From assembly GCA_963978545.1 (NCBI GenBank), contig OZ021732.1, forward strand, positions 60,178,714 to 60,242,713: a stretch of 64,000 bases of DNA, read 5' to 3'. The stretch comes from Linyphia triangularis. Lineage: Eukaryota > Arthropoda > Arachnida > Araneae > Linyphiidae. Position 1 is the first letter of the stretch. Each line of letters starts with the position of its first letter. The notes under the pieces are model-generated. The model had not been told where the DNA came from and did not search any database. It saw nothing but the letters and a program-made list of their open reading frames with translations. Shown here in pieces: positions 41,701-44,928 of this stretch. The position numbers and the translations under genes are program-made.

Positions 41701-44538
41701 GTCTTAAGATATTTTAATTTTTAAAGTATAAAAATAAATCATTTTATCTGGTCTGTTAATTTTGAAGTTTACCACTGATAGCACTAATGTAAGACTTTTT
41801 TCTCAGACAGAGATCTACGAAGTCAATATTAGAAAGAGGCATGCCAAGAAAAGATATAAATTAATTTAATCGACTATTGCTAAAAAGAGAAGGGGGATCA
41901 ACTCTGCAAATTTCAATGCCATATTTTTACATCAAAATATTTTTAATTTTCTAAATCACTACTTCTTATTTTGCTGGAGAAAATTACTTTATTTTGAGAG
42001 CAGTGTCTTTTTTATAGTATACATGAGATCATGTTTTTTTACTATAAAACAGTTTATATTCTGTGGTTATCAAAATATTAATTTTTTCATATATATTCTT
42101 GAAAAATTTTGTTTTTGCGAGTTGAACACTTTTCCCAATAGTCGATTAGACCAAACGGTATAGTGGTTAGCGTGCTAGCTTCTAGACTGTGAGGTTGCGG
42201 ATTCGAGTCCCGTGTTAGGCATGGGTGTTTGTAAATGTATGTTGGCTTGTCTAATGACGAATGTTTCGGCGCATTACAGCCCTCGTGTTGCTGACGGCGC
42301 CAGATAATCTGAAAACAACCAACCAATAGTCGATTCAATTATCTTCGACTCTTTAATTTTGATGAAATACTTTTTTAAGATTACAATTTCATATTGGCCT
42401 ATGAATTGCATCAATGTATTTTTACAACAAAAAATCCAAAAAATGCTCAGCCTAAAGGAAAATAACTCCTCTCCTTGATGAAAAAAATTGACTCCCAAAC
42501 TTACACTAAGAACTTTTGTCTGCAAGTGTTTAAATAATAAACTAATTAAAATTTTATTTTGTAGGGCATACTAAATGCATTTGCACAACCTGGATTAAAA
42601 CAGCAAACTCTGAGCGTTTTGCAAGACGGATTTATTTCTATCTTCAAACATTTCAAAAAGAATTGGACACTTCTTCTGAAACACCTTAAGTGGATATCGG
42701 AAGTATTCTGCCATTTGCAGGAAAAATATGTAGATTCTCTTCTATCTGTTTCTAGAAACACTGAAGATATTGCTGCTCTGACCACAATATTGTGTTATTT
42801 AGTAAAAATTGGAAAGAGGAAACTTTCTTCTCTTAGAACTTGTATCGAAGAAGGAAAGCATGCCTCGTCTCAGTGAGTAAATTTTTTTCAAATATAGAAT
42901 TATATTTTTTAATTTTCTTTTAAATGAATAAAAATTGTGTTTAGTATTACAGCTAAAACACTTCGAATGAGGTTAAACTGATTTACTTTGATTATAATTT
43001 CATTGTGTGAAGATGAAAACTTGAGTGAGGATGAAAACTAGTTTTTTTAATCAAAACAAAATTTTAACTTAAGTTATAAATTAATTTACACTCAAGGTGA
43101 TAGTGTTTTAGTAAGTTATCGACTCTGTGGCTTCTATAAAATTCATTATCAATAAAAAAAATTATAATAAACATCTATATTCTCTTCTTCAATAACACAT
43201 ATTTTTTACACTGTTAAATTTGTTCTTAACATAGGAATGGGAAGTAATAGTATAAAAATTAACTTGCGTTTATTTGATCAAAAACACTGATAACTCATTT
43301 ACTCATTATTGCAGGGACAAAGAAAAAATATATACTTCAGTGTATCAATGTTTTATTAGTGGTAGTGAGAAGGAAGACAGTGAAGTCAATCAACCAGGGA
43401 AGTGCATTTCTTGGCTTTTGGAAACAATAGGCTGGATTAATGTTTTGAATGATACAAAATCACAATACCAACTAATGGCAGTTAGTGAAGTAAGTTATGT
43501 AAATTATTTTGTATAGAGATTGATCTAAAAACTTTATTTTAAATAACAAAGGATTTAAATGACAAATAGTTTAGTATAGGATACCTCATCACAAATATAT
43601 TTTGTAATATTTTGATGTTTTTAGTATTAAATTTATAAAACCAGGCTTTATAATCTTTCTTTTCTCTTATTTAAAAATAATGTACTAATGAATAAACATT
43701 TTATTTACAGGTTTTTCTTTTCTTAAATGATATTTGTTTGATAACAATAATTGGATGTTCTGGATTAGAATGCAGCTACGACCTGCTACCTTTTCAATGT
43801 TTAAGTCATCAAGTATTACTGGAAAACCTTCCTCTTGCCATTACAAAACTTAGCACAAAGAAAGAATGGAAAGACATAACAGATAAGGTTTGCTTTAAAA
43901 ATAATTTTCAGTTGGCCATTGCCAAATTATAAAAGATATTTGCTTTCACACTTCTTAAATATTTATATACAAATACTATAAAAATATTGATATTAAATAT
44001 ATGTCAGCTGACTATTTAGCTTAATGTTGAGCTTACAGTTAAAACAAAAGTATTGGTTCAAGTATTGGAATTGCTTAAAATTCAGACATTTCAAATTTTA
44101 TTAAGTTTAATAAATCACTAAGTTAGATTTAAGACTATTTGAATTTTTAAAAATATCTTGCTTTACAAAATTTGTAAACTATATATTAACATGTTTCTAA
44201 TAAGCAAATGAAATACATAGTAAGTTATCTTGTTCAATAAAAAAGCCTCTCGAATACCTTTTTTGTTAACTACAACTACTTATTGATCATAGTTATTAAT
44301 TTGAACTTAATGTTAACTTCTTATTTGTGTATATTCTTTCTTTACAAAAAAGTTAACATGCATTTTAATAAACTTCTCTTTACAGTTAATTGGCTGGTTG
44401 ATATTATTACTTCAGAGCCCTCATATAAATGAAAATGACAGACACTACATCAAATTGAGCTTATGTGCATTACGTAATTCAAATGATTTTAAGAATTTGA
44501 ATGTATGGACAAATGTTATCAATTGTATCTATAAATAA
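1..44538 (+). CDS. FOCAD: Focadhesin, 5' partial, 31 exons in window
   Basis: Focadhesin is a large helical-repeat protein. Human FOCAD stabilises the SKI helicase complex that feeds the cytoplasmic RNA exosome, and it was first described at focal adhesions. The spliced reading frame gives 1685 residues plus stop; human FOCAD is about 1800, so roughly 100-120 N-terminal residues lie upstream of the window. Thirty-one exons join with every phase matching, and order and spacing follow the human protein from its DUF3730 region (first half) to the C-terminal DUF3028 region. Landmarks, numbered within the fragment: RSTWKILGPNL near 555, LLSLVPELQV near 580, GVLFCYE near 753, CCPPLFHTLP near 1356-1365 and WLLETIGWINV near 1550. 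The last exon ends in TAA with AATAAA five bases later. The introns are packed with transposons, but no exon is disrupted, so the gene looks functional. The assignment is from remembered homology and frame continuity. Confidence 0.95.
159..260 (+). CDS. FOCAD: FOCAD exon 2 of window
   Basis: The acceptor at 157-158 (ttctttag) is chosen over an AG at 161-162 because only the first keeps frame. It encodes HQPKHPLISVLE, which matches the human NHPHPLITVLE stretch. The donor is gtaaga. Confidence 0.88.
261..1805 (+). other. FOCAD intron with a possible CATGTA-rich MITE
   Basis: No gene is seen. The segment 1282-1567 starts CAGGGCTCAAAAAT and ends with the rough complement of that. Inside, five copies of a GGCATGTAAA/T-type motif recur, a pattern of subterminal repeats in hAT-like MITEs. 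No target duplication is convincing. The rest is AT-rich intron. Confidence 0.4.
1806..1968 (+). CDS. FOCAD: FOCAD exon 3 of window
   Basis: Acceptor tttgtag, donor gtaatt. It encodes GFQVMEPVICYILSNP and on to CIPFMQ, ending on a codon boundary. Confidence 0.9.
1969..3640 (+). other. FOCAD intron, no gene seen
   Basis: AT-rich intron. It has a poly-T run followed by an (ATT)n microsatellite at about 2688-2724 and a second poly-T run near 2765. I see no other recognisable element. Confidence 0.6.
3641..3856 (+). CDS. FOCAD: FOCAD exon 4 of window
   Basis: A 72-codon, phase-0 exon with acceptor ttttatag and donor gtgatc. It lacks an internal early ATG, so it is easily missed, but it is open throughout (for example LLLLSTLSLSERSIQFG) and joins its neighbours in frame. 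Confidence 0.88.
3949..4048 (+). CDS. FOCAD: FOCAD exon 5 of window
   Basis: Follows a 92-bp intron. Acceptor ttctctag, donor gtaaga. It encodes a hydrophobic helix (NLCLVLLAVILKRASDA) and carries one base forward. Confidence 0.88.
4386..4413. repeat. Poly-T tract
   Basis: Uninterrupted run of about 28 T within the outer transposon of intron 5. Confidence 0.9.
5340..6400. repeat. Degenerate minisatellite-like block, copy 1
   Basis: Short phrases such as GAGATTTACGTTGTTGTGAT, GTCATTTTCGCTGA and GTTACGCCGATATAA recur in diverged form roughly every 45-60 bases, followed by a unique tail with ATCGGTTTTGCCATTTGG. The same phrases and the same tail recur at about 46190-47110. Confidence 0.6.
6860..7530 (+). 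repeat. Dispersed repeat, inverted copy of about 11570-12215
   Basis: Blocks such as GTGTGGAACATCGCA, GATGCTCAAGGAA-like and GCCGTTTTTTAGCAA reappear in the same order on the opposite strand in the hAT-like element of intron 7. The right part ends with CAGACAGACATTTTTTCTAG. It has no clear coding potential. Confidence 0.65.
7829..8130. mobile_element. TTAA-flanked MITE (piggyBac-like ends)
   Basis: A 302-bp insertion flanked on both sides by TTAA (7825-7828 and 8131-8134). The left end is CCCTCTCGCTGAGC and the complement of the right end is CCCTCTTGCTGCGC, 12 of 14 identical. TTAA duplication with CCC-starting termini is the piggyBac pattern. It is nested in the outer transposon. No ORF. 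Confidence 0.75.
8968..9491 (+). CDS. FOCAD: FOCAD exon 6 of window (largest)
   Basis: A 524-nt exon. Acceptor cttgcag, donor gtgagt. It encodes 174 full codons running from LDFKGISPTVAAFVAFSVIQ to LANNTFL, mostly predicted helix with a low-complexity Ser/Glu-rich loop (SSEENAASESTSAA) in the middle. Confidence 0.92.
9492..10477 (+). other. FOCAD intron, no gene seen
   Basis: AT-rich intron; nothing recognisable in it. Confidence 0.6.
10478..10582 (+). CDS. FOCAD: FOCAD exon 7 of window
   Basis: 35 codons, phase 0. Acceptor tctctag, donor gtaagt. It encodes IFALLLYKQSLVKSPESKF, aligned with the human LIPVLMFKLGRPLEPVL segment. Confidence 0.9.
10773..12607. mobile_element. hAT-like non-autonomous element with perfect 8-bp TSD
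   Basis: 1835 bp flanked by the identical octamer ATAACACC (10765-10772 and 12608-12615). The left end CACGGGCGTACTGG and the complement of the right end CAGGGGCGTACTGG differ at one of 14 positions. Both subterminal regions carry CCGGCC-rich patches. An 8-bp duplication and CAG-type termini are the hAT signature. It contains the inverted dispersed repeat at 11570-12215 and no transposase. Confidence 0.85.
11570..12215 (-). repeat. Dispersed repeat, inverted copy of about 6860-7530
   Basis: On the minus strand it repeats, in order, the blocks seen at 6860-7530, including a run with GAACTCTG and GCTCAAGGAA and the TGCGCATGCGCA-like region. It probably inserted into the host hAT-like element, or both elements carry a shared internal module. 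Confidence 0.6.
12642..13113. mobile_element. Possible decayed TTAA-type MITE
   Basis: The right end reads GCATGCAAGGGATTAA (TTAA at 13114-13117). The left end near 12638 reads TTGACCTCTTACCTGCC, which agrees with the complement of the right end at about 11 of 16 bases. The right part contains short inverted TATATATACGCC/GGCGTATATATA motifs. Confidence 0.4.
13240..13900 (-). repeat. Dispersed repeat related to about 29850-31030, inverted
   Basis: Segments such as GCAGAAATTTTTGTGTTTAT, GTGGGAATTATCC and a TGACGTCA-containing patch recur on the other strand within the THAP-transposon remains of intron 14. Probably a fragment of the same family. Confidence 0.55.
14173..14399 (+). CDS. FOCAD: FOCAD exon 8 of window
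   Basis: Acceptor atttaccag, donor gtaagt. It encodes PPVLNILKMISN through AAAIREICLIA, matching the human AASIRDIC landmark. Two bases carry forward. Confidence 0.93.
14958..15084 (+). CDS. FOCAD: FOCAD exon 9 of window
   Basis: Acceptor tttgcag, donor gtaaat. It encodes PEKHGKEFLGTLSKIFNE and LDGVISLCKSE, matching the human PYQHGADMLAAI...LHALCQAE region. Confidence 0.93.
15085..16519 (+). other. FOCAD intron, no gene seen
   Basis: AT-rich intron. It is somewhat less AT-biased near 15800-16050, where TCTAGGGCCATTTTGAACG and AAAATGGCCATGAAAA form a loose inverted pair. I cannot assign an element. Confidence 0.5.
16520..16578 (+). CDS. FOCAD: FOCAD exon 10 of window (GC donor)
   Basis: Encodes ITDLRSTWKILGPNLSKDK, the best conserved block of the family (human VCIRSTWNALSPKLSCDTR). 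No GT lies at the end that would keep frame, but AG|GCAAGT at 16577-16584 is a perfect GC-type donor. Confidence 0.9.
16704..16920 (+). CDS. FOCAD: FOCAD exon 11 of window
   Basis: Acceptor ttgacag, donor gtaagt. It encodes LLSLVPELQVKSSEYDKF and AVSAAYKTLAKFSLD, aligned with human LFSLVPSLTVNTTEYENF and ANAAYRSLANFS. Confidence 0.95.
16921..17899 (+). other. FOCAD intron, no gene seen
   Basis: AT-rich intron; poly-T stretch at about 17610-17637. Nothing else recognised. Confidence 0.6.
17900..18044 (+). CDS. FOCAD: FOCAD exon 12 of window
   Basis: Acceptor attttacag, donor gtagtc. It encodes PEDVLTYIPGYCFIDLLKSL, aligned with human EDVDLSVPGSCYLKLLSL. One base carries forward. Confidence 0.92.
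18045..18963 (+). other. FOCAD intron, no gene seen
   Basis: Very AT-rich intron; no element or coding signal found. Confidence 0.6.
18964..19149 (+). CDS. FOCAD: FOCAD exon 13 of window
   Basis: Acceptor ctgtag, donor gtaaat. It encodes FLNAIIKQEVSNLPRSAY and VPAFLCVQFEK, aligned with human SLVKQEMVNMPRGIY and IPNFILKMYE. Confidence 0.94.
19150..20250 (+). other. Left part of FOCAD intron 13, no gene seen
   Basis: AT-rich, with a short (TA)n microsatellite at about 19257-19275. A GC-richer patch at 20020-20105 (CCCAGCCGGAGTCACC) stands out but matches nothing I know. Confidence 0.5.
21326..22900. repeat. Tandem-like repeat block with TAGGGTGGACCAAA units
   Basis: Diverged units begin near 21326, 21685 and 22393 (spacings 359 and 708, so about 355 per unit). 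Each has a GGTGGxCCAAA start, a GGAATAGTTGCCTAATG-like block, GTCAGTTAGAACACACACAA and CCCCTCTGGCATTGAAAATG. A half-unit without the start recurs near 21540 and 21880. A start-like sequence also appears near 20260. The block runs into the palindrome arm. Confidence 0.6.
21992..22341. mobile_element. Hairpin MITE with TA duplication
   Basis: 350 bp that is close to a full palindrome. The ends are TACTAAACTCCAACTTAACT and its near-complement, about 80 bp of terminal repeat is well matched, and AACCTTATAGCCTTTTGTTC pairs with GAACAAAAGGCTATATGGTT further in. It is flanked by TA on both sides, as for Tc1/mariner-type MITEs, and is inserted in the tandem-repeat block. Confidence 0.75.
22955..23165 (-). 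pseudogene. Decayed transposon-type ORF, left arm copy
   Basis: The minus strand reads VPIIPFEKFLCQTQAIERCV, then KLISEALAKVCGDAAKDDYI and a stop. The C-x-TQA-hE+CVK ... KVCGDAA+D pattern is one I recognise from recurrent uncharacterised repeat proteins of arthropod genomes. I cannot name the transposon superfamily. Confidence 0.5.
23700..23930 (+). pseudogene. Decayed transposon-type ORF, right arm copy
   Basis: The plus strand reads VPIIPFEKFPCHTQAVEKCV, then after stops and a frame change KVCSDAARDGYIQAKIQARR and ELPTFNDKRQ. It is the same family as the left-arm copy but with different lesions, so the two arms have diverged independently. Confidence 0.5.
24691..24703 (+). repeat. Poly-C tract
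   Basis: Thirteen C in a row, unusual in this AT-rich window; no function inferred. Confidence 0.85.
25546..26210 (+). pseudogene. hAT-superfamily transposase C-terminal remnant
   Basis: Two broken segments resemble the C-terminal hAT dimerisation region found in ZMYM/52-kDa-repressor-like transposases. Segment one contains IENLVKFYERDFPGFQN and AEWEIWKTKY. Segment two contains AINAFAECSVDIFPNTRHLL and, in another frame, ILPVSIATSELFNF and NSMSKTRLNRLPLL. The family pattern here is PN..+LL+IL.VLPVS.AT.ERSFS ... LRN.M...RLN.L.LL. A 210-bp MITE and frameshifts separate the parts, so it is dead. Confidence 0.7.
25743..25952. mobile_element. 210-bp MITE inside the hAT pseudogene
   Basis: It begins CAGGGTTACTACAAAAGAAT and ends with the near-complement. 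The inverted repeats extend about 60 bp each, including ACCCGATTTATTCAAAAGTA. TA flanks both sides (25741-25742 and 25953-25954), as in Tc1/mariner MITEs. It interrupts the transposase remnant, so it arrived later. Confidence 0.8.
27388..27630. mobile_element. 243-bp MITE with THAP-element-like ends
   Basis: The left end is GGTACTTTTCCGTTAAAGGG and the complement of the right end is GGTAATTTTCCATTAAAGAG. Flanking octamers CATCGATT and TATTGATT agree at 6 of 8, compatible with an 8-bp duplication. The same terminus is found at 30440-30477 beside a THAP-domain remnant, so this looks like a deletion derivative of that element. Confidence 0.65.
28200..28700. other. Unassigned GC-richer patch in intron 13
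   Basis: A 77-codon ORF (28394-28627, plus) and a 69-codon ORF (minus) are open here, and the motif CCTTGTCA/TGACAAGG occurs several times in both orientations. Neither ORF resembles a family I know; more likely repeat-derived than a gene. Confidence 0.3.
28883..29192 (+). CDS. FOCAD: FOCAD exon 14 of window
   Basis: Acceptor tttatttcag after a 9.7-kb intron, donor gtaaga. It encodes AGVLFCYEPPLEYGKDGEPL, EWQRCILLPSAWGGFMERAF and CKCAWLW, aligned with human GGMLFCYD, EWHRAIFLPQAWLAYMNRAY and KKSTAWLWVRD. Confidence 0.96.
30156..30389 (+). pseudogene. THAP-domain remnant of a P-element-like transposon
   Basis: Encodes KSTTITTPDKIFIYIP, KWCQAMKNMP and VCYVCVDHFEE, the THAP zinc-finger signature (F..P, W..A and a C-x2-H pair before F). 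A candidate start and first zinc cysteine lie just upstream (MSNIFYKYC near 30172) in a different frame, so a frameshift separates them. A stop follows the domain and no catalytic region is visible. Lineage: P-element/THAP transposons. Confidence 0.65.
30440..30477 (-). repeat. Orphan terminus matching the 27388-27630 MITE
   Basis: The minus strand reads GGTATTTTTTCGTTAAAGGG followed by GGCCGTTGTC, matching the left end of the MITE in intron 13. It probably marks the 3' end of the THAP-bearing element. Confidence 0.6.
31413..31454 (+). CDS. FOCAD: FOCAD exon 15 of window (42 nt)
   Basis: Acceptor ttgttttag, donor gtaagt. It encodes VRDRLLSVIKTNV, matching human VRDMLTDEITK directly after the WLW motif. 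Too short for ORF calling. Confidence 0.92.
31833..32058 (+). CDS. FOCAD: FOCAD exon 16 of window
   Basis: Acceptor ttcttttag, donor gttagt. It encodes NAPTSHANAIFSISGLINAL through MMPDYKKNGKVHSWLLT, aligned with human SPVVKGNALLALSSLAVVV and GQLLSWFYYKS. Confidence 0.9.
32059..32887 (+). other. FOCAD intron, no gene seen
   Basis: AT-rich intron; nothing recognised. Confidence 0.6.
32888..33130 (+). CDS. FOCAD: FOCAD exon 17 of window
   Basis: Acceptor tctctccag, donor gtatgg. It encodes SYACLSHLAQVLVTSHPNDI and MSFYSGLGLGLFVKSLCDI, aligned with human HMGLALGMFLSRLCEE. Confidence 0.93.
33258..33322 (+). CDS. FOCAD: FOCAD exon 18 of window
   Basis: 65 nt. Acceptor ttttcag, donor gtaagt. It encodes LSLLLKTVKEVNKICCQEES, aligned with human LLLMKSLDALENCCFDTS. 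Two bases carry forward. Confidence 0.92.
33323..34877 (+). other. FOCAD intron with a possible hAT-like MITE
   Basis: The segment 34404-34707 starts CAGGGATGCCAACTTTTC and ends in the rough complement (GGAAAGGTTGACATCTC), suggesting a hAT-like MITE of about 300 bp. The target duplication is unclear. A local duplication of AAGTCTATA...TATCACTTGCTTT lies at about 33655-33715. Confidence 0.45.
34878..35022 (+). CDS. FOCAD: FOCAD exon 19 of window (weak donor)
   Basis: Acceptor catctag. It encodes AGALIGLTLAVTSLSTL and FLEKLKEEDTSSMTFE, aligned with human CILGVGLVLSLMSH and SQSRTFQE. The donor is GTTTAT, poor by consensus, but homology and phase both put the junction here. The frame stays open 94 codons into the intron, to a stop at 35304. 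Confidence 0.88.
35023..36405 (+). other. FOCAD intron with unassigned sequence
   Basis: The first 280 bases are an in-frame open extension with no recognisable family. A perfect 14-bp palindrome GAGTCGATCGACTC lies at about 35653-35666 and a short GAGGAGGAGGAGG run near 35754. No gene called. Confidence 0.4.
36406..36525 (+). CDS. FOCAD: FOCAD exon 20 of window
   Basis: 40 codons, phase 0. Acceptor tatctag, donor gttcga. It encodes MLSICVSAMTISAAEG, aligned with human YTLSCVCTSAFSAG. Confidence 0.9.
36695..36817 (+). CDS. FOCAD: FOCAD exon 21 of window
   Basis: 41 codons, phase 0. Acceptor aacttttag, donor gtatag. It encodes CSGVSVSSGMLIEALERFGH and WFNILTSE. Confidence 0.9.
36894..36971 (+). 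CDS. FOCAD: FOCAD exon 22 of window
   Basis: 26 codons, phase 0. Acceptor atttcag, donor gtattg. It encodes PTLQRIAALNGLCSLYSCG, aligned with human PTMLCLAALHGMVALVGS. Confidence 0.93.
37162..37330 (+). CDS. FOCAD: FOCAD exon 23 of window
   Basis: Acceptor catttcag, donor gtaatg. It encodes DTGLQNICSWEVGRLYSVHS, aligned with human IGLQSNAVWLLGHLHLS. One base carries forward. Confidence 0.93.
37331..37987 (+). other. FOCAD intron, no gene seen
   Basis: AT-rich intron; nothing recognised. Confidence 0.6.
37988..38068 (+). CDS. FOCAD: FOCAD exon 24 of window
   Basis: 81 nt. Acceptor catcctag, donor gtaaat. It encodes VPSNYSYLNEKNILKPLI, aligned with human VPTDYSYLPESSF. Confidence 0.93.
38069..38730 (+). 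other. FOCAD intron, no gene seen
   Basis: AT-rich intron; nothing recognised. Confidence 0.6.
38731..38856 (+). CDS. FOCAD: FOCAD exon 25 of window
   Basis: Acceptor acatttcag, donor gtatga. It encodes LGGPFQRPLPPLNWVTILTP, aligned with human VGESYQYPPVNWAALLSP. Confidence 0.95.
38942..39057 (+). CDS. FOCAD: FOCAD exon 26 of window
   Basis: Follows an 85-bp intron. Acceptor ttattacag, donor gtaatt. It encodes LNIAVNQAKGSPYATNLLSS and CCPPLFHTLP, aligned with human MVTQAQSSQNAAALL and VTPPLIHSLS. Confidence 0.94.
39762..40451 (-). mobile_element. Internally deleted mariner-like element
   Basis: 690 bp between TA dinucleotides, with ends CGAGGTGCGTTTGG and CGAGGGGCGTTTGG (13 of 14 identical). 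The minus strand encodes the N-terminal helix-turn-helix part of a mariner/SETMAR-type transposase (VIHFLNAKNVKAIDIYRQIC, then two stops, then RTGRPSVVSDEVVSAVEKKI). It then jumps straight to the C-terminal tail (AYEEGLQKLIPRYDNAW). The DD(D/E)D catalytic core is missing, so it cannot move itself. Confidence 0.85.
40691..40840 (+). CDS. FOCAD: FOCAD exon 27 of window
   Basis: 50 codons, phase 0. Acceptor ttcttttag, donor gtgaat. The reading frame GTCREYLLKNIPGLTSIL aligns without a gap to human LNTKRYLLISAPLW when joined to the previous exon. A second open frame (GNLQRVLVKEHSW) is a shadow. Confidence 0.93.
40841..42134 (+). other. FOCAD intron 27, left part, no gene seen
   Basis: AT-rich intron up to the SINE; nothing recognised. 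Confidence 0.6.
42148..42322 (+). mobile_element. tRNA-derived SINE with perfect 13-bp TSD
   Basis: 175 bp flanked by identical CCAATAGTCGATT (42135-42147 and 42323-42335). The head has a Pol III A box (TAGTGGTTAGCGTGC) and B box (GGATTCGAGTCCC) spaced as in a tRNA, but the anticodon arm does not pair, so it is not a tRNA gene. The tail is GGCGCCAGATAATCTG plus an A/C-rich end. The perfect duplication implies recent insertion. Confidence 0.88.
42565..42872 (+). CDS. FOCAD: FOCAD exon 28 of window
   Basis: Acceptor ttttgtag, donor gtgagt. It encodes GILNAFAQPGLKQQTLSVLQ through EEGKHASS; homology to the human protein is weaker here, but frame and splice sites are clean. Two bases carry forward. 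Confidence 0.92.
42873..43314 (+). other. FOCAD intron, no gene seen
   Basis: AT-rich intron; nothing recognised. Confidence 0.6.
43315..43489 (+). CDS. FOCAD: FOCAD exon 29 of window
   Basis: Acceptor ttattgcag, donor gtaagt. It encodes CISWLLETIGWINVLNDTKS, aligned with human RMEWLLELMGYIRNVAYQS. Confidence 0.94.
43711..43887 (+). CDS. FOCAD: FOCAD exon 30 of window
   Basis: Acceptor atttacag, donor GTTTGC (weak). It encodes VFLFLNDICLITIIGC, LLPFQCLSHQVLLENLPLAI and KEWKDITDK, aligned with human RVTLQEVLTLLPNSMALLL and PWKEQTQK. Confidence 0.92.
43888..44385 (+). other. FOCAD last intron, no gene seen
   Basis: AT-rich intron; nothing recognised. Confidence 0.6.
44386..44538 (+). CDS. 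FOCAD: FOCAD last exon with stop
   Basis: Acceptor ctctttacag. It encodes LIGWLILLLQSPHINENDRH and ends NVINCIYK-TAA, aligned with human FIDWLFSIMESPKEAL. This fixes the C-terminus. Confidence 0.95.
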   Translation, partial: LIGWLILLLQSPHINENDRHYIKLSLCALRNSNDFKNLNVWTNVINCIYK

Positions 44539-44542
44539 GAAA

Positions 44543-44548
44543 AATAAA
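44543..44548 (+). promoter_or_regulatory. Likely FOCAD polyadenylation signal
   Basis: AATAAA five bases after the stop codon. If used, the 3' UTR is only a few tens of bases, which would avoid overlap with the convergent JTB. Confidence 0.6.
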
Positions 44549-44765
44549 TAGATATTTGCATTTATACAGTTGTAACACAAGTTTTTATAAATACTTTTAT
44601 ACACATGCATAAAAAAAAATCCAGTCATAAATTGTATTGGATATATATGAAAACGCAAAAATACAGATCTATAGAGAAGTTTGGTGACTTGTAATTTTAG
44701 TTAGTTACATTTGGCAGCACTTTTTTTTTTTTTGTAAGAAAAGAGTCGCGTCACAATTCAAGCAG

Positions 44766-44928
44766 TCACACACCAGCTGATATTTGTTGTTGAATTCGCA
44801 TCATCATTCTTTGATCTAACTGTTTTTGTCGAAATGTCACAACCATTGCTCCAACTATACTGAAGCAAGCCATACAGCTCTCAAAAATGAAGAAATTCCT
44901 CTCATCAAGCCACAAAACTTTATCACAG
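44766..44928 (-). CDS. JTB: JTB exon 4 (last)
   Basis: Acceptor atttattttcag on the minus strand. It begins with one base completing S101, then CDKVLWLDERNFFIFE, the membrane helix and the cytoplasmic tail RIQQQISAGV-TGA. Confidence 0.93.

Noticed and set aside
42148..42222. tRNA gene
   Set aside because: A and B boxes are present, but the anticodon arm does not pair, and the sequence is the head of a 175-bp SINE with target duplications.
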